Assembly: GCA_902622845.1 (NCBI GenBank)
Contig: CACNRI010000001.1
Location: 124,001 to 188,000, forward strand
Reading direction: 5' to 3'
Length of the DNA: 64,000 bases
Source: an uncultured SAR86 cluster bacterium
GTDB taxonomy: Bacteria > Pseudomonadota > Gammaproteobacteria > Magnimaribacterales > D2472
The notes beneath the pieces are model-generated. The model saw only the letters and a list, made by a program, of their open reading frames with translations. It made no database searches and was not told the origin of the DNA. Below are positions 8,967-16,670 of the stretch, one piece after another. The stretch's first letter is position 1. Each line of letters begins with the position of its first letter. A program made the position numbers and the translations under genes.

Positions 8967-8988
8967 GTTAAACCCGATCGAGTTTAAC
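8967..8988 (+). promoter_or_regulatory. Hairpin after aptamer 2 (possible expression platform)
   Basis: GTTAAAC (8967-8973) pairs perfectly with GTTTAAC (8982-8988) around an 8-nt loop. No U-run follows, so it is not a standard intrinsic terminator. The 3' strand can alternatively pair with GAAG-AG-TTAAA upstream of aptamer 1 (8831-8841), which would enclose both aptamers. This mutually exclusive pairing is a candidate switching element, but its effect on glnA is inference. Confidence 0.4.
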
Positions 8989-9044
8989 TTCAAAAATCCT
9001 GCAGACTAAAAAATGCATGAAAATTTATTTTTTAGGAGATATTT

Positions 9045-10016
9045 ATGAATACTTTTGAATATATATGGCTTGATGGGTATCAGCCAGAACCAATGATGCG
9101 AAGCAAAGTTAAAGCCACTGAGGACGATACTCCTCCAGATTGGTCTTTTGATGGATCTTCAACTCAGCAAGCTGAAGGTGGAAGTTCTGACTGCTTACTG
9201 TTACCGGTGCAAACCTATGCAAATCCTAATGGACATGATTTAGTTATGACTCAAGTTCAAGCTGCTGACCACTCTGTTCATCCGTCTAATACTAGAGCCG
9301 CAGCAGCAGAAGTAACTACAGATGAGTGGTGGTTTGGCTTTGAACAAGAATTCTTTTTTACTGATCCGCAAACTGGAGAACCTCTTGGTTGGGAAGATGG
9401 AACACCAAGAGAGCAAGGCGAATATTATTGTGGAGTCGGAGCAGGAAATGTTGTTGGAAGAGAGATCTCAGATGCGCATTTAGAAGCTTGTTTAGATCTT
9501 GGTATAACTCTGACTGGAACAAATGCAGAGGTTGCTCTTGGTCAATGGGAATATCAATGTTTTGGAAAAGGCATTAAAGCTGCTGATGATCTCTGGGTAT
9601 CAAGATATCTTCTTTATAAGATTGCTGAAGAGTATGGTGTTGGTGTAAATATTCATCCAAAACCTAAAACAGGAGATTGGAACGGCTCTGGAATGCATTG
9701 TAATTTCTCAAATGAAGCAATGAGAACGGCTGGTTCCGAAGAACTTTTCTCTTCAATGTGTGACAAGTTAGGCGAAGTACATGAAGAAGGTATTGCTTCT
9801 TATGGCTCGGATAATGATATGAGACTTACGGGTCTGCATGAAACACAAAGCATCGATAAGTTCTCTTATGGTGTCAGTGATCGTGGAGCAAGTATTAGAA
9901 TTCCGGTTTACACTGTTGAGCATGACTGGAATGGATACCTTGAAGACAGAAGACCAGCTTCTAATGCTGATCCTTATAAGATTTTAGCTCATATAGTAGG
10001 AACTCTTAGTAAATAA
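9045..10016 (+). CDS. glnII: Glutamine synthetase, type II (GSII)
   Basis: The 323-residue enzyme condenses glutamate and ammonia to glutamine. It is of the eukaryote-like GSII class, not the about 470-residue GSI: it has FDGSSTQQAEG, the metal-binding EQEFFF, YYCGVGAGN, GTNAEVALGQWEYQ, GDWNGSGMHCNFS, RGASIRIP and the C-terminal GYLEDRRPASNADPY. Length matches bacterial GSII (about 330). GSII enzymes are not known to be controlled by adenylylation, which fits control at RNA level by the two glutamine aptamers upstream. The start has an AGGAG Shine-Dalgarno at 9034-9038. A strong bidirectional terminator follows. Confidence 0.96.
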   Translation: MNTFEYIWLDGYQPEPMMRSKVKATEDDTPPDWSFDGSSTQQAEGGSSDCLLLPVQTYANPNGHDLVMTQVQAADHSVHPSNTRAAAAEVTTDEWWFGFEQEFFFTDPQTGEPLGWEDGTPREQGEYYCGVGAGNVVGREISDAHLEACLDLGITLTGTNAEVALGQWEYQCFGKGIKAADDLWVSRYLLYKIAEEYGVGVNIHPKPKTGDWNGSGMHCNFSNEAMRTAGSEELFSSMCDKLGEVHEEGIASYGSDNDMRLTGLHETQSIDKFSYGVSDRGASIRIPVYTVEHDWNGYLEDRRPASNADPYKILAHIVGTLSK

Positions 10017-10030
10017 ATTTATCTCTTCTG

Positions 10031-10059
10031 AATATGCGGGAATTCTTTTCCCGCATATT
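10031..10059. terminator. Bidirectional intrinsic terminator between glnII and yibN-like gene
   Basis: AATATGCGGG (10031-10040) and CCCGCATATT (10050-10059) form a perfect 10-bp stem with a 9-nt loop. TATTTTT follows on the plus strand. The convergent genes end at 10016 and 10059, so the stem can serve both, although the minus-strand U-tract is poorer. It is the strongest hairpin seen in the window. Confidence 0.85.
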
Positions 10060-10475
10060 TATTTTTGGACAACAGGGAGATTCTCTTGTGTCCAAGTCAT
10101 CATTCCCCCATTCAATCTAAATGTTTTTTCAAATTCGGCTTTTTTGAGCTTTTCTCCAATATTTGCTGAGTTTCGTCCCATATCACATACCAAGATTATT
10201 GGACGCTCCTTAAATTTATCAAGTTTATACATATGATTATCAAATTCTTGATGAGGATAACTTAATGCGGTCATTATGTGCCCATTTTCATAATCTTCTT
10301 TTTTTCTCAGATCTATAAGAATTGCATTTTCTTTGTTTACTAAACGCGTAAGTTCATTGGGCTCAATTTTCTTACCACCTTTATTCATTTCTGAATAAGC
10401 AAATAAGAATAAAAAGAAAAACAATGGCACTGAAAAATACCAGTAATCAATTAAAAAAAGATTAAATTCCAACAT
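10059..10475 (-). CDS. yibN: Membrane-anchored rhodanese-domain protein (YibN-like)
   Basis: The 138-residue protein has an N-terminal hydrophobic segment (about residues 5-30, [16 protein letters not shown]) and a C-terminal rhodanese domain. The active-site loop CDMGRNS keeps the catalytic cysteine, and [15 protein letters not shown] is the typical domain end. Layout and length match E. coli YibN, whose substrate is uncertain. It is divergent from gpmA; in enterics yibN also neighbours a phosphoglycerate mutase gene, but of the unrelated cofactor-independent type. Confidence 0.85.
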   Translation of the reverse strand: MLEFNLFLIDYWYFSVPLFFFLFLFAYSEMNKGGKKIEPNELTRLVNKENAILIDLRKKEDYENGHIMTALSYPHQEFDNHMYKLDKFKERPIILVCDMGRNSANIGEKLKKAEFEKTFRLNGGMMTWTQENLPVVQK

Positions 10476-10519
10476 ATGAAGTCATATTATCTATTAAAAT
10501 AAGATTTTATCTAATAAAA

Positions 10520-11134
10520 ATGAATCTAATTTTAATAAGGCATGGTCAAAGCGAGTGGAATGCCCTAAATCAATTTACTGGATGGAAAGATCCTGATCTT
10601 ACGGCCAAAGGTATTGAAGAGGCACATAATGCAGGCAGGATAATAAATAACTTAAAAATTAATTTTGACTTAGTTTTCACATCTGCATTAATAAGAGCTC
10701 AGAACACAGCTGAAATAATTCTCAAAGAAATAAATCAGCCTTTATCAACTATAAAAAATCAGGCTCTTAATGAAAGAAACTATGGAGACCTTGCAGGCCT
10801 TAATAAAGATGATGCAAGAAAAAGATGGGGTGATGAACAAGTTCATATTTGGAGAAGATCATATGATATACCTCCTCCTGGAGGAGAAAGTCTTAAAGAT
10901 ACAGGTGAAAGAGTGCTCCCATTTTTTATGAAAGAAATACTCCCATATGTTTGTGAAGGTAAGAACGTTTTAGTTGCAGCGCATGGAAACTCTCTTAGGT
11001 CATTAATAAAGTTTCTTGATAATATTTCGGACGAAGACATTGTTAAGTTAGAAATCCCAACTGGGGCGCCAATACATTATGTAATCAATGAGGATGGTTC
11101 AGTTAAGTCGAAACAAGACTTCTTCAATGAATAG
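10520..11134 (+). CDS. gpmA: 2,3-bisphosphoglycerate-dependent phosphoglycerate mutase
   Basis: The 204-residue cytoplasmic enzyme interconverts 3- and 2-phosphoglycerate in glycolysis. The phosphohistidine signature [20 protein letters not shown] is at the N-terminus. [35 protein letters not shown] and the second catalytic histidine [10 protein letters not shown] follow. It is slightly shorter than enteric GpmA (about 250), matching the shorter bacterial variant. Its stop overlaps the mutY start. Confidence 0.95.
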   Translation: MNLILIRHGQSEWNALNQFTGWKDPDLTAKGIEEAHNAGRIINNLKINFDLVFTSALIRAQNTAEIILKEINQPLSTIKNQALNERNYGDLAGLNKDDARKRWGDEQVHIWRRSYDIPPPGGESLKDTGERVLPFFMKEILPYVCEGKNVLVAAHGNSLRSLIKFLDNISDEDIVKLEIPTGAPIHYVINEDGSVKSKQDFFNE

Positions 11135-12119
11135 TTTTAGTGACAATATTGTCTCCTGGTACAAAGAAAATGGCAGGCATGATCTTCCTTGGAGAAAAAG
11201 TATATCTCCTTATTCCGTATGGATATCAGAAATCATGCTTCAGCAGACCCAAGTTAAGACTGTTATTCCCTACTTTAATAAATTCGTTGAAAAGTATCCT
11301 AATCTTGATGCTTTGCTTAAAGCTTCAGAGGATGAAATATTAGCTCAGTGGTCAGGACTGGGTTTCTATAGAAGAGCAAAGAATATTTATAAAGCTTGCA
11401 GAGTAATCAGTGAGGATTTTAATAGTAAGCTACCAACAAATATAAATGATTTAGAGTCCTTGCCTGGCATTGGAAGATCTACTGCAGGTGCAATTATGTC
11501 TATAGCTTTCAATGAAGGTCATCCTATCCTCGATGCAAATGTAAAAAGAGTTCTTGGAAGATATAAAAAAATATCTTTTAAAACTGAAAATGAAAAACAG
11601 AAAAAGCTTTGGCTTATTTCTGAGGAACTTACTCCAAATAAAGAATCCTTTGAATATACTCAAGGAATTATGGATTTAGGGGCTACGCATTGCTCAAAAT
11701 CAACACCAAGTTGTGATTTATGTCCAGTCAGTAATAATTGCGATAGCGCATTCAAAGAAGTTTCTAATAAAGTAAGTTTAAGAAAGGCTATTCAAAAACC
11801 TACTGTAAAGCTAAATTTTATTCTACCTCATACAAAAAATGAGATCCTTATGCATAAAAAACAGGCCTCCGAATACTGGGAAAGTTTATGGATTCCAATT
11901 GATGGGGATGAGGTAAAAATTAAAGGTAATCAAAAGTATTCAAAAATTAAAGTTAATCACCCGCTAAGTCATCTTAATCTTGATATGAAGATTAAAACTT
12001 TCAAAATTGATAAAAAATATGATCTTGACTCTAATTTAGAGTATAAATGGATTAAGAAAAGTAAAGTAGATGAATATGCAATGCCAACTCCTATTAAAAA
12101 AGTTGTGAGTACACTATGA
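11127..12119 (+). CDS. mutY: A/G-specific adenine DNA glycosylase
   Basis: The enzyme removes adenine mispaired with 8-oxoguanine. From the start I prefer (ATG 11127, not the track's 11088) it has 330 residues. The catalytic Glu35 is in [11 protein letters not shown], the helix-hairpin-helix is [11 protein letters not shown], and the catalytic Asp136 is in ILDANVKR. The [4Fe-4S] cysteines are C189-x6-C196-x2-C199-x5-C205. A degenerate NUDIX-like C-terminal domain follows. The start overlaps the gpmA stop by 8 nt, and the stop overlaps yggX as ATGA. Confidence 0.96.
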   Translation: MNSFSDNIVSWYKENGRHDLPWRKSISPYSVWISEIMLQQTQVKTVIPYFNKFVEKYPNLDALLKASEDEILAQWSGLGFYRRAKNIYKACRVISEDFNSKLPTNINDLESLPGIGRSTAGAIMSIAFNEGHPILDANVKRVLGRYKKISFKTENEKQKKLWLISEELTPNKESFEYTQGIMDLGATHCSKSTPSCDLCPVSNNCDSAFKEVSNKVSLRKAIQKPTVKLNFILPHTKNEILMHKKQASEYWESLWIPIDGDEVKIKGNQKYSKIKVNHPLSHLNLDMKIKTFKIDKKYDLDSNLEYKWIKKSKVDEYAMPTPIKKVVSTL

Positions 12120-12385
12120 CAAAAACAGTTTTTTGTAAGAAATATCAAGAAAATCTACCATCGTTAGAAATTCCACCAATGCCAGGAGAGCTTGGAATTG
12201 AATTACAAAAATCAGTTTCTGCTAAAGCTTGGGAAGAATGGAAATCTCATCAGGTAACACTTATCAATGAAAAGATGCTTGATATGTCTGATCAAAAGAA
12301 TAGAGAGTGGCTCATTGAGCAAATGCATCTATTTTTTGATAATGCTGACTACGCAAAAGCTGAAGGTTTTAAGTCATTAGACTGA
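12116..12385 (+). CDS. yggX: YggX family Fe(II)-trafficking / oxidative damage protection protein
   Basis: The 89-residue cytoplasmic protein matches YggX by length, by the conserved N-terminal VFCKKYQENLPSLEIPPMPGELG with its single reactive cysteine (C7), and by the SAKAWEEWKSHQVTLINE segment. The family is linked to protection of Fe-S proteins and iron trafficking. It is coupled to mutY through an ATGA overlap, the same pairing as in E. coli. That fits an oxidative-damage theme, since MutY carries an Fe-S cluster. Confidence 0.95.
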   Translation: MTKTVFCKKYQENLPSLEIPPMPGELGIELQKSVSAKAWEEWKSHQVTLINEKMLDMSDQKNREWLIEQMHLFFDNADYAKAEGFKSLD

Positions 12386-12388
12386 TTA

Positions 12389-12417
12389 ATGACATTATCT
12401 TCATTCTTGCATATAAT
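12389..12417 (+). promoter_or_regulatory. Sigma-70-type promoter of tRNA-Phe
   Basis: ATGACA (12389-12394; five of six to TTGACA) and TATAAT (12412-12417; perfect) are separated by the optimal 17 nt. Transcription would start about 12424, roughly 9 nt before the mature tRNA 5' end. It is the best-formed sigma-70 promoter noticed in the window. Confidence 0.8.
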
Positions 12418-12432
12418 CCTTTGATCTAATTT

Positions 12433-12508
12433 GCCCAGATAGCTCAGTTGGTAGAGCAAAGGACTGAAAATCCTTGTGTCGGTGGTTCGATCCCACCTCT
12501 GGGCACCA
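12433..12508 (+). tRNA. tRNA-Phe (anticodon GAA)
   Basis: This is a complete 76-nt cloverleaf with CCA encoded. The acceptor is GCCCAGA with TCTGGGC. The D stem is GCTC with GAGC. The anticodon stem is AAGGA with TCCTT around CTGAAAA, giving GAA at 12466-12468. The T arm is GGTGG-TTCGATC-CCACC. The convergent monooxygenase gene stops only 2 nt after the CCA. Confidence 0.98.
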
Positions 12509-12510
12509 CC

Positions 12511-13617
12511 TTACAACTCAAATTTATAAATTCTATCCATTTGTTTATCTATGATAGATGTTTTTGACATAAGGAAATTCCTTGTCTTTCTTAGTAATGG
12601 ATTAGATATATGATTATGAAGAGCTTGCTCTTTAGATAGTCTGGTAATCATCTTCACTCTTGGCTTCCTTATCTTCTCATAATGATTTTGAGCATCCTCT
12701 AAATTGCCAATATCACTTAAAAGCTCAGCAAAAGCGTAGCCATCCTCTATAGCCAGACATCCGCCCTGCCCTAGAAAAGGTACTATAGGATGAGCAGCAT
12801 CACCAAATAAAGTAATATTTTTAGCAAAATATTTCTTTAGCAAGGGCCTTGTATATATACCCCATCTAAAGAAATTTTTTGAAGAATGAACCGTCTCTTT
12901 ATGGTTGTCAGACATAAAACCTATATCCTGAACGAGCTCGTCTATGCTGCCCTCAGCTATCCAAGACTCATTATTTTCTTTGCTCGTTTTAATGCATCCT
13001 ACAAAACTCGATAAAGAATTTGTTATTGGATAAAGAACTAAGTGCTTGTTTGAAGAAAGTTGAAGATAAGCATCTTTATGTGGATTCTGGCCTATACATC
13101 GCCATGCAGAATAACCGCTATAAACTGGCTTTCCTGTTTCAAAAAAATCATCACGTATTTTTGATTTTATTCCGTCGCATGCTGCTAAGTGAAGAACTTT
13201 ATATGATTGACCATTCTTGAACTTTAGAATCTTATTATCTGAATCAAATGAAATATATTCATGATCAAAAATAACCCTTCCTCCAAGCTCAATATATTTC
13301 TCATGCAAAATACTCACAAGTTTTTCTCTAGAAATGCAACAAACTCTGGATTCAATAGAAGTTATAGGATAATCTTCATCCAAAAAATTTATTTTTTCTG
13401 GGAAAAAGCCTTCATTTGAAAGACTCTCTTTTAGATCAATCTTGTCAAACAAACTTATGGCATTTGGAGATATAGATATGCCAGCTCCACCCTCTCTAAT
13501 CTGAGATGATCGTTCAAAAATAATAGGTTTAATATCTTTACTTAATAAGAAACATCCAAAAGAAAGTCCTGCTATACCTCCCCCGATTATGGCAATGTGT
13601 TCAGAATAGTCATTCAT
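12511..13617 (-). CDS. FAD-dependent aromatic-type monooxygenase
   Basis: The 368-residue class A flavoprotein monooxygenase would hydroxylate a small, probably aromatic or cyclic, substrate with NAD(P)H and O2. The N-terminal Rossmann motif is IAIIGGGIAGLSFG (about residues 8-21). The FAD/ribityl motif LFGDAAHPIVPFLGQGGCLAIED is near residues 270-292. It resembles salicylate- and urate-hydroxylase-like and UbiH-like proteins generally; the substrate cannot be named. A TATAAT box 11 nt before the ATG overlaps the -10 box of the divergent neighbour. Confidence 0.85.
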   Translation of the reverse strand: MNDYSEHIAIIGGGIAGLSFGCFLLSKDIKPIIFERSSQIREGGAGISISPNAISLFDKIDLKESLSNEGFFPEKINFLDEDYPITSIESRVCCISREKLVSILHEKYIELGGRVIFDHEYISFDSDNKILKFKNGQSYKVLHLAACDGIKSKIRDDFFETGKPVYSGYSAWRCIGQNPHKDAYLQLSSNKHLVLYPITNSLSSFVGCIKTSKENNESWIAEGSIDELVQDIGFMSDNHKETVHSSKNFFRWGIYTRPLLKKYFAKNITLFGDAAHPIVPFLGQGGCLAIEDGYAFAELLSDIGNLEDAQNHYEKIRKPRVKMITRLSKEQALHNHISNPLLRKTRNFLMSKTSIIDKQMDRIYKFEL

Positions 13618-13628
13618 AAATTATTTTC

Positions 13629-13638
13629 ATTATATAAT
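13629..13638. promoter_or_regulatory. Overlapping divergent -10 boxes (ATTATATAAT)
   Basis: The 10-bp palindrome ATTATATAAT gives a perfect TATAAT on each strand: plus 13633-13638, minus 13634-13629. The plus-strand box ends 6 nt before the ATG at 13645, placing +1 on the start codon. The minus-strand box is 11 nt from the ATG at 13617. No good -35 was seen on either side. Confidence 0.5.
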
Positions 13639-13644
13639 CTTTGG

Positions 13645-14433
13645 ATGCTTAAAATCTTAATAGTATTTCTTTCTCTTATATTTTCAATTTCTTCTTATTC
13701 AAATTATGCAAAAGAGGTAAGTTCAATAATGCTTATTGGAAACAGTTTTTTTTATTACAACAATAGTTTGCATAATCATCTGGGTGATCTTTACGATGCA
13801 GATCCTGAGCTAGATACCCCAAGAAGGCGTTCAATAACTATTAATGGGTCTTCGCTATCTTGGCATGATGTTAATAGCTATCTATCAAATGAAGAAATTG
13901 GAAGTTTTAAGATAGATTCAGATACAAATACCTATGAGCCTTATGAAGAGAAGGATATTGATGTTGTTATCATGATGGATTGCAGTCTATGCCCCATAAA
14001 TGACAGTAGAAAAGACAGTTTTTATAAATATGTCAAAAAACACTCTGAAACTATAAGATCAAAAGGTATAGAGCCAATCCTATTTATGACTTGGCCATAT
14101 AAAAATAAACCTGAAATGCAGCAACAACTAGAAAAAGAGTTTTTTAAAGCTTCAAAGTTAAATAAATTAAGGATGGTTCCTGCCGGACAAGCTTTTTCAT
14201 ACATAAATCAAAATTTTCCTGACATTAATCTTTATACCGAAGACTTAAGGCATCCAAGTAAAGAAGGGACCTACCTTGCTGCTTTGATGATATTTACGAC
14301 TTTGAGTAACAAATCACCGATTGGAAATACTTATAAAATGGGAATAGATTCTGAAGTGGCAGAAACGCTTCAAGAAGTTGCTTGGTTTACACATCAAAAC
14401 TTTAAAAAAAGATCCTTAAATTCTGGTTTATGA
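13645..14433 (+). CDS. Secreted SGNH-hydrolase-like protein (DUF4886-like)
   Basis: I place the start at ATG 13645 rather than 13597, since it gives a clean signal peptide (MLKILIVFLSLIFSISSYSNYA) and 262 residues. The mature protein begins with a block I-like IGNSFFYYNNSLHNHL (candidate nucleophile Ser in GNS). Near the C-terminus is DLRHPSKEGTYLAA, a DxxH catalytic block. This is the SGNH esterase/lipase-like fold, probably acting on an ester in the periplasm. The substrate is unknown. The start may be leaderless. Confidence 0.72.
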   Translation: MLKILIVFLSLIFSISSYSNYAKEVSSIMLIGNSFFYYNNSLHNHLGDLYDADPELDTPRRRSITINGSSLSWHDVNSYLSNEEIGSFKIDSDTNTYEPYEEKDIDVVIMMDCSLCPINDSRKDSFYKYVKKHSETIRSKGIEPILFMTWPYKNKPEMQQQLEKEFFKASKLNKLRMVPAGQAFSYINQNFPDINLYTEDLRHPSKEGTYLAALMIFTTLSNKSPIGNTYKMGIDSEVAETLQEVAWFTHQNFKKRSLNSGL

Positions 14434-14460
14434 TAGAAAAGTGTTGTTTAATATAAGTGT

Positions 14461-14949
14461 ATGAAATTATCAATCTTTTCTCTAATTTTCGTTTTGTTGT
14501 TTTCTTCTAGTTGCTCGTTATTTGTTGACGAGTATCAAGTAAATTCAAGAAAAGTCATTGCTTATCTCTTAGAAGATCTCCCTCTTCCAGATGATGCAGA
14601 CATTATTAAAGTACCAACGGTTTTATTAGGCACTGGTGATTCAATATCAGGTCGAATTATCTTGGAGTCTGGTTACAGTCCAGCTGAAAATCTTATTTTT
14701 TATGGCAATGAGACATTATCAACTGGTTGGCAGCTTATTTCTTCAAAAGTTGGTGAAGAAGTGACACTTATTTATCTAAAGAATGGAAGATATGCCACTT
14801 TAGAGATGAAGCCAAGAAGAACTGCAGCAGGCTTTATAGCTGGAGATGTAGGTAGTGATATTGTGATATCTGTTGTTCATCCCGATGCTATATCAAATCA
14901 AAATCCTTATGACGATCTTGATTACAATAATTTACCGGAAATCCCTTAA
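14461..14949 (+). CDS. Putative lipoprotein of unknown function
   Basis: The 162-residue product has a signal peptide ending in a lipobox (LLFSSSC, Cys at about 18) and should be lipid-anchored after Lgt and LspA processing. The mature part is short, mixed alpha/beta by eye, with no cysteine or known catalytic motif; KVPTVLLGTGDSISG and KPRRTAAGFIAGDVGSD are its most striking segments. I do not recognise a family. It follows the SGNH-like gene by 27 nt. Confidence 0.7.
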   Translation: MKLSIFSLIFVLLFSSSCSLFVDEYQVNSRKVIAYLLEDLPLPDDADIIKVPTVLLGTGDSISGRIILESGYSPAENLIFYGNETLSTGWQLISSKVGEEVTLIYLKNGRYATLEMKPRRTAAGFIAGDVGSDIVISVVHPDAISNQNPYDDLDYNNLPEIP

Positions 14950-14959
14950 TATATTTTAA

Positions 14960-15652
14960 ATGGAATTACCTTTATCCCTCGTAGCAGGAGGTACCGGACT
15001 TGTTGGGAGCTACATAATTAAAGCTCTTTCAGAAAAAAGTGGTTCACAGATTATTTTGGCTAGGTCGTTCAGCTCTGAGATTCCACGAAATGCTAAGCTT
15101 GAAAAAATAGATTTTGAAAAATTAATTTCCAACGAGATAAAGTTAAAAGATGGCATTAGCCATGTTTACCTGTGTTTGGGTAAGAAACTCGCAACATATG
15201 AATTAGGATATATGCAAAATAGTGCTAGGGAGAATTTCAAATTAATAGATTTCGATTATCCTCTGAGAATCGCAAAACTTGCTTTTGAAAAAGGGGCTAG
15301 GTCAATTGCTTTGGTTTCTGCTGTCGGTGCTCAAGAAGGATCTGCTAATTATTACTTCCATATCAAAGGAAAGCTCGAGAATGAAATCAAAAAAATAGGA
15401 TATAAAAATATTTGCTTTGCTCGTCCGGGTCACCTACTTGGAAAAAGAAAAGACTTTAGAGGATATGAAATACCAATTTTGGAGTCAGGTTTAAGTTTTG
15501 CAGCTCCATTTATGCAAGGCCCTCTTAGAAATTTTAGGCAAATTGAGGCAAAAAAGGTTGCAGAGAGTATGGTTATGAACTTAGCCACAAAAGAAAAAGG
15601 GCAAACTTATCTGTATTATGATGATTTCTTGAAAACAGAAATCTTTGAATAG
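14960..15652 (+). CDS. NAD(P)-binding Rossmann protein (NmrA/HTATIP2-like)
   Basis: The 230-residue protein has an N-terminal dinucleotide-binding motif VAGGTGLVGSYI and the layout of atypical short-chain dehydrogenases (NAD(P)H-binding, TIP30/YbjT-like). It includes SIALVSAVGAQ after beta-strand 5 and ICFARPGHLLGKRK, where the family has the RPG motif. The catalytic activity is unknown. The 3' end overlaps the convergent gene by 37 nt. Confidence 0.8.
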   Translation: MELPLSLVAGGTGLVGSYIIKALSEKSGSQIILARSFSSEIPRNAKLEKIDFEKLISNEIKLKDGISHVYLCLGKKLATYELGYMQNSARENFKLIDFDYPLRIAKLAFEKGARSIALVSAVGAQEGSANYYFHIKGKLENEIKKIGYKNICFARPGHLLGKRKDFRGYEIPILESGLSFAAPFMQGPLRNFRQIEAKKVAESMVMNLATKEKGQTYLYYDDFLKTEIFE

Positions 15653-16128
15653 ATTTCATCAGATTGCAAGAACTTAATTTTTAAATCTTCACCTTCGCGG
15701 ACAACTAAGACACTCTCTAACCATTGCTTATTCTCCTTAAGTAATATGTCTCTCCTATAAGGATTTGGATAAATGAAAACTCCTGTGTTGAGATAACTCA
15801 CATGCGCTGAATTGCTATCAATAGAGATTGTAAAGTCAGAGAGAAACCATTCCGTTGACTCCCATCCGAGATATCCTGCAGATTCAATGAAGTCTGTGAA
15901 CTCATTAAGGGTAAATTTATCTCCCATTTCATAAATAATAAAATCAGTCGTAACTTTTTGGCTCAAAATGATTTTGTCATAGTTTTTGACATCTAGGGCA
16001 CTAAAAAAATCTTTGATGTGATCAATTACTTTTTCTTCAATTATTTGTTCCTCAACCTTTTCTTCAAATATTTGCTCTTGCGCAAAAGAAAAAAGTGGTA
16101 TTAAAAGAAAGATTATGATTTTCTTCAT
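15616..16128 (-). CDS. Secreted protein, possible NTF2/SnoaL-like fold
   Basis: The 170-residue product has an N-terminal signal peptide (MKKIIIFLLIPLFSFAQE) with a probable cleavage after FAQ, followed by an acidic linker rich in E and I (about residues 18-38). The remaining domain has a size and pattern reminiscent of NTF2-like or DUF4440 proteins (HIKDFFSALDVKNYDKI near its start). This is a fold guess, not a firm call. A TATAAT box sits 9 nt before the ATG. It overlaps the convergent gene by 37 nt. Confidence 0.6.
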   Translation of the reverse strand: MKKIIIFLLIPLFSFAQEQIFEEKVEEQIIEEKVIDHIKDFFSALDVKNYDKIILSQKVTTDFIIYEMGDKFTLNEFTDFIESAGYLGWESTEWFLSDFTISIDSNSAHVSYLNTGVFIYPNPYRRDILLKENKQWLESVLVVREGEDLKIKFLQSDEIYSKISVFKKSS

Positions 16129-16147
16129 AATGATTCAATTATATTGG

Positions 16148-16180
16148 AAAAAAAGGATTTAGTTAATTAGCCAAAATCCT
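16148..16180 (-). terminator. Intrinsic terminator of the ferritin-like gene
   Basis: On the minus strand AGGATTT and AAATCCT form a 7-bp stem around 13 nt, followed directly by a run of seven T. The upstream arm lies inside the last codons of the ferritin-like gene, and the stop codon is in the loop. Confidence 0.7.
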
Positions 16181-16601
16181 TAAGCATTTTTTTAAGTTCT
16201 AAAGAGTGCTGCTCTTCTTCTCCAATCATGCCTCTTGCATACTCCTCAAGATAAATTGATCTATCCTCAACAATAGAAAGGAGATCTTTATACAAATCGA
16301 CTGCATGCATCTCATGCTCAAGGCTTTCTTCCAATATATCTTTAATGGTATGTCTATTAGTCTCTTTTATCTTTGCAATGTTTTGCGTTGGATGCCCATC
16401 TAAGCCAGTAAGAATTTCTCCAGCTTGTTGAGCATGGAGTAAAGATTCATTCGCTTGCTCTTTTAAGAAATCAACTATTGGGATTCTATGAGGCCCACTT
16501 ACCATCATTGAAGAATGGGTATATCTCACAACACCAGCAAGCTCACATTCCATAACTTCATTGAGAATCTCGCAAACCTTTTTAACATCAATATCTTTCA
16601 T
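16167..16601 (-). CDS. Bacterioferritin-related ferritin-like diiron protein
   Basis: The 144-residue four-helix ferritin-like protein probably stores or oxidises iron. Candidate ligands are E20 in helix 1, E52/H56 (ANESLLHA) in helix 2, LEHEMHAV in helix 3 and GEEEQHS in helix 4. In classical Bfr the helix-2 pair is ExxH; here the nearest Glu is four residues before the His, so this may be a related family rather than true heme-containing Bfr. The start has a strong AGGAG. A Fur-box-like site lies 70-88 nt upstream and an intrinsic terminator follows. Confidence 0.82.
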   Translation of the reverse strand: MKDIDVKKVCEILNEVMECELAGVVRYTHSSMMVSGPHRIPIVDFLKEQANESLLHAQQAGEILTGLDGHPTQNIAKIKETNRHTIKDILEESLEHEMHAVDLYKDLLSIVEDRSIYLEEYARGMIGEEEQHSLELKKMLKDFG

Positions 16602-16670
16602 CTTATCTCCTTTTAAATAAGATGGATTCTACATTAAATTTTTCTTAAATCTCTTATTGCGAAATGAAGT

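Noticed and set aside
8967-8988. Hairpin after aptamer 2 as an intrinsic terminator
   Set aside because: Stem is AT-rich and no U-run follows, so termination there is unlikely; kept only as a possible platform element.
11088-11126. Upstream start of MutY at 11088
   Set aside because: It adds 13 residues overlapping gpmA; ATG 11127 restores catalytic residue numbering close to E. coli.
12433-12511. tRNA-Phe 3' end as an attachment site for an integrated element
   Set aside because: No second copy of the tRNA 3' segment and no integrase was seen downstream.
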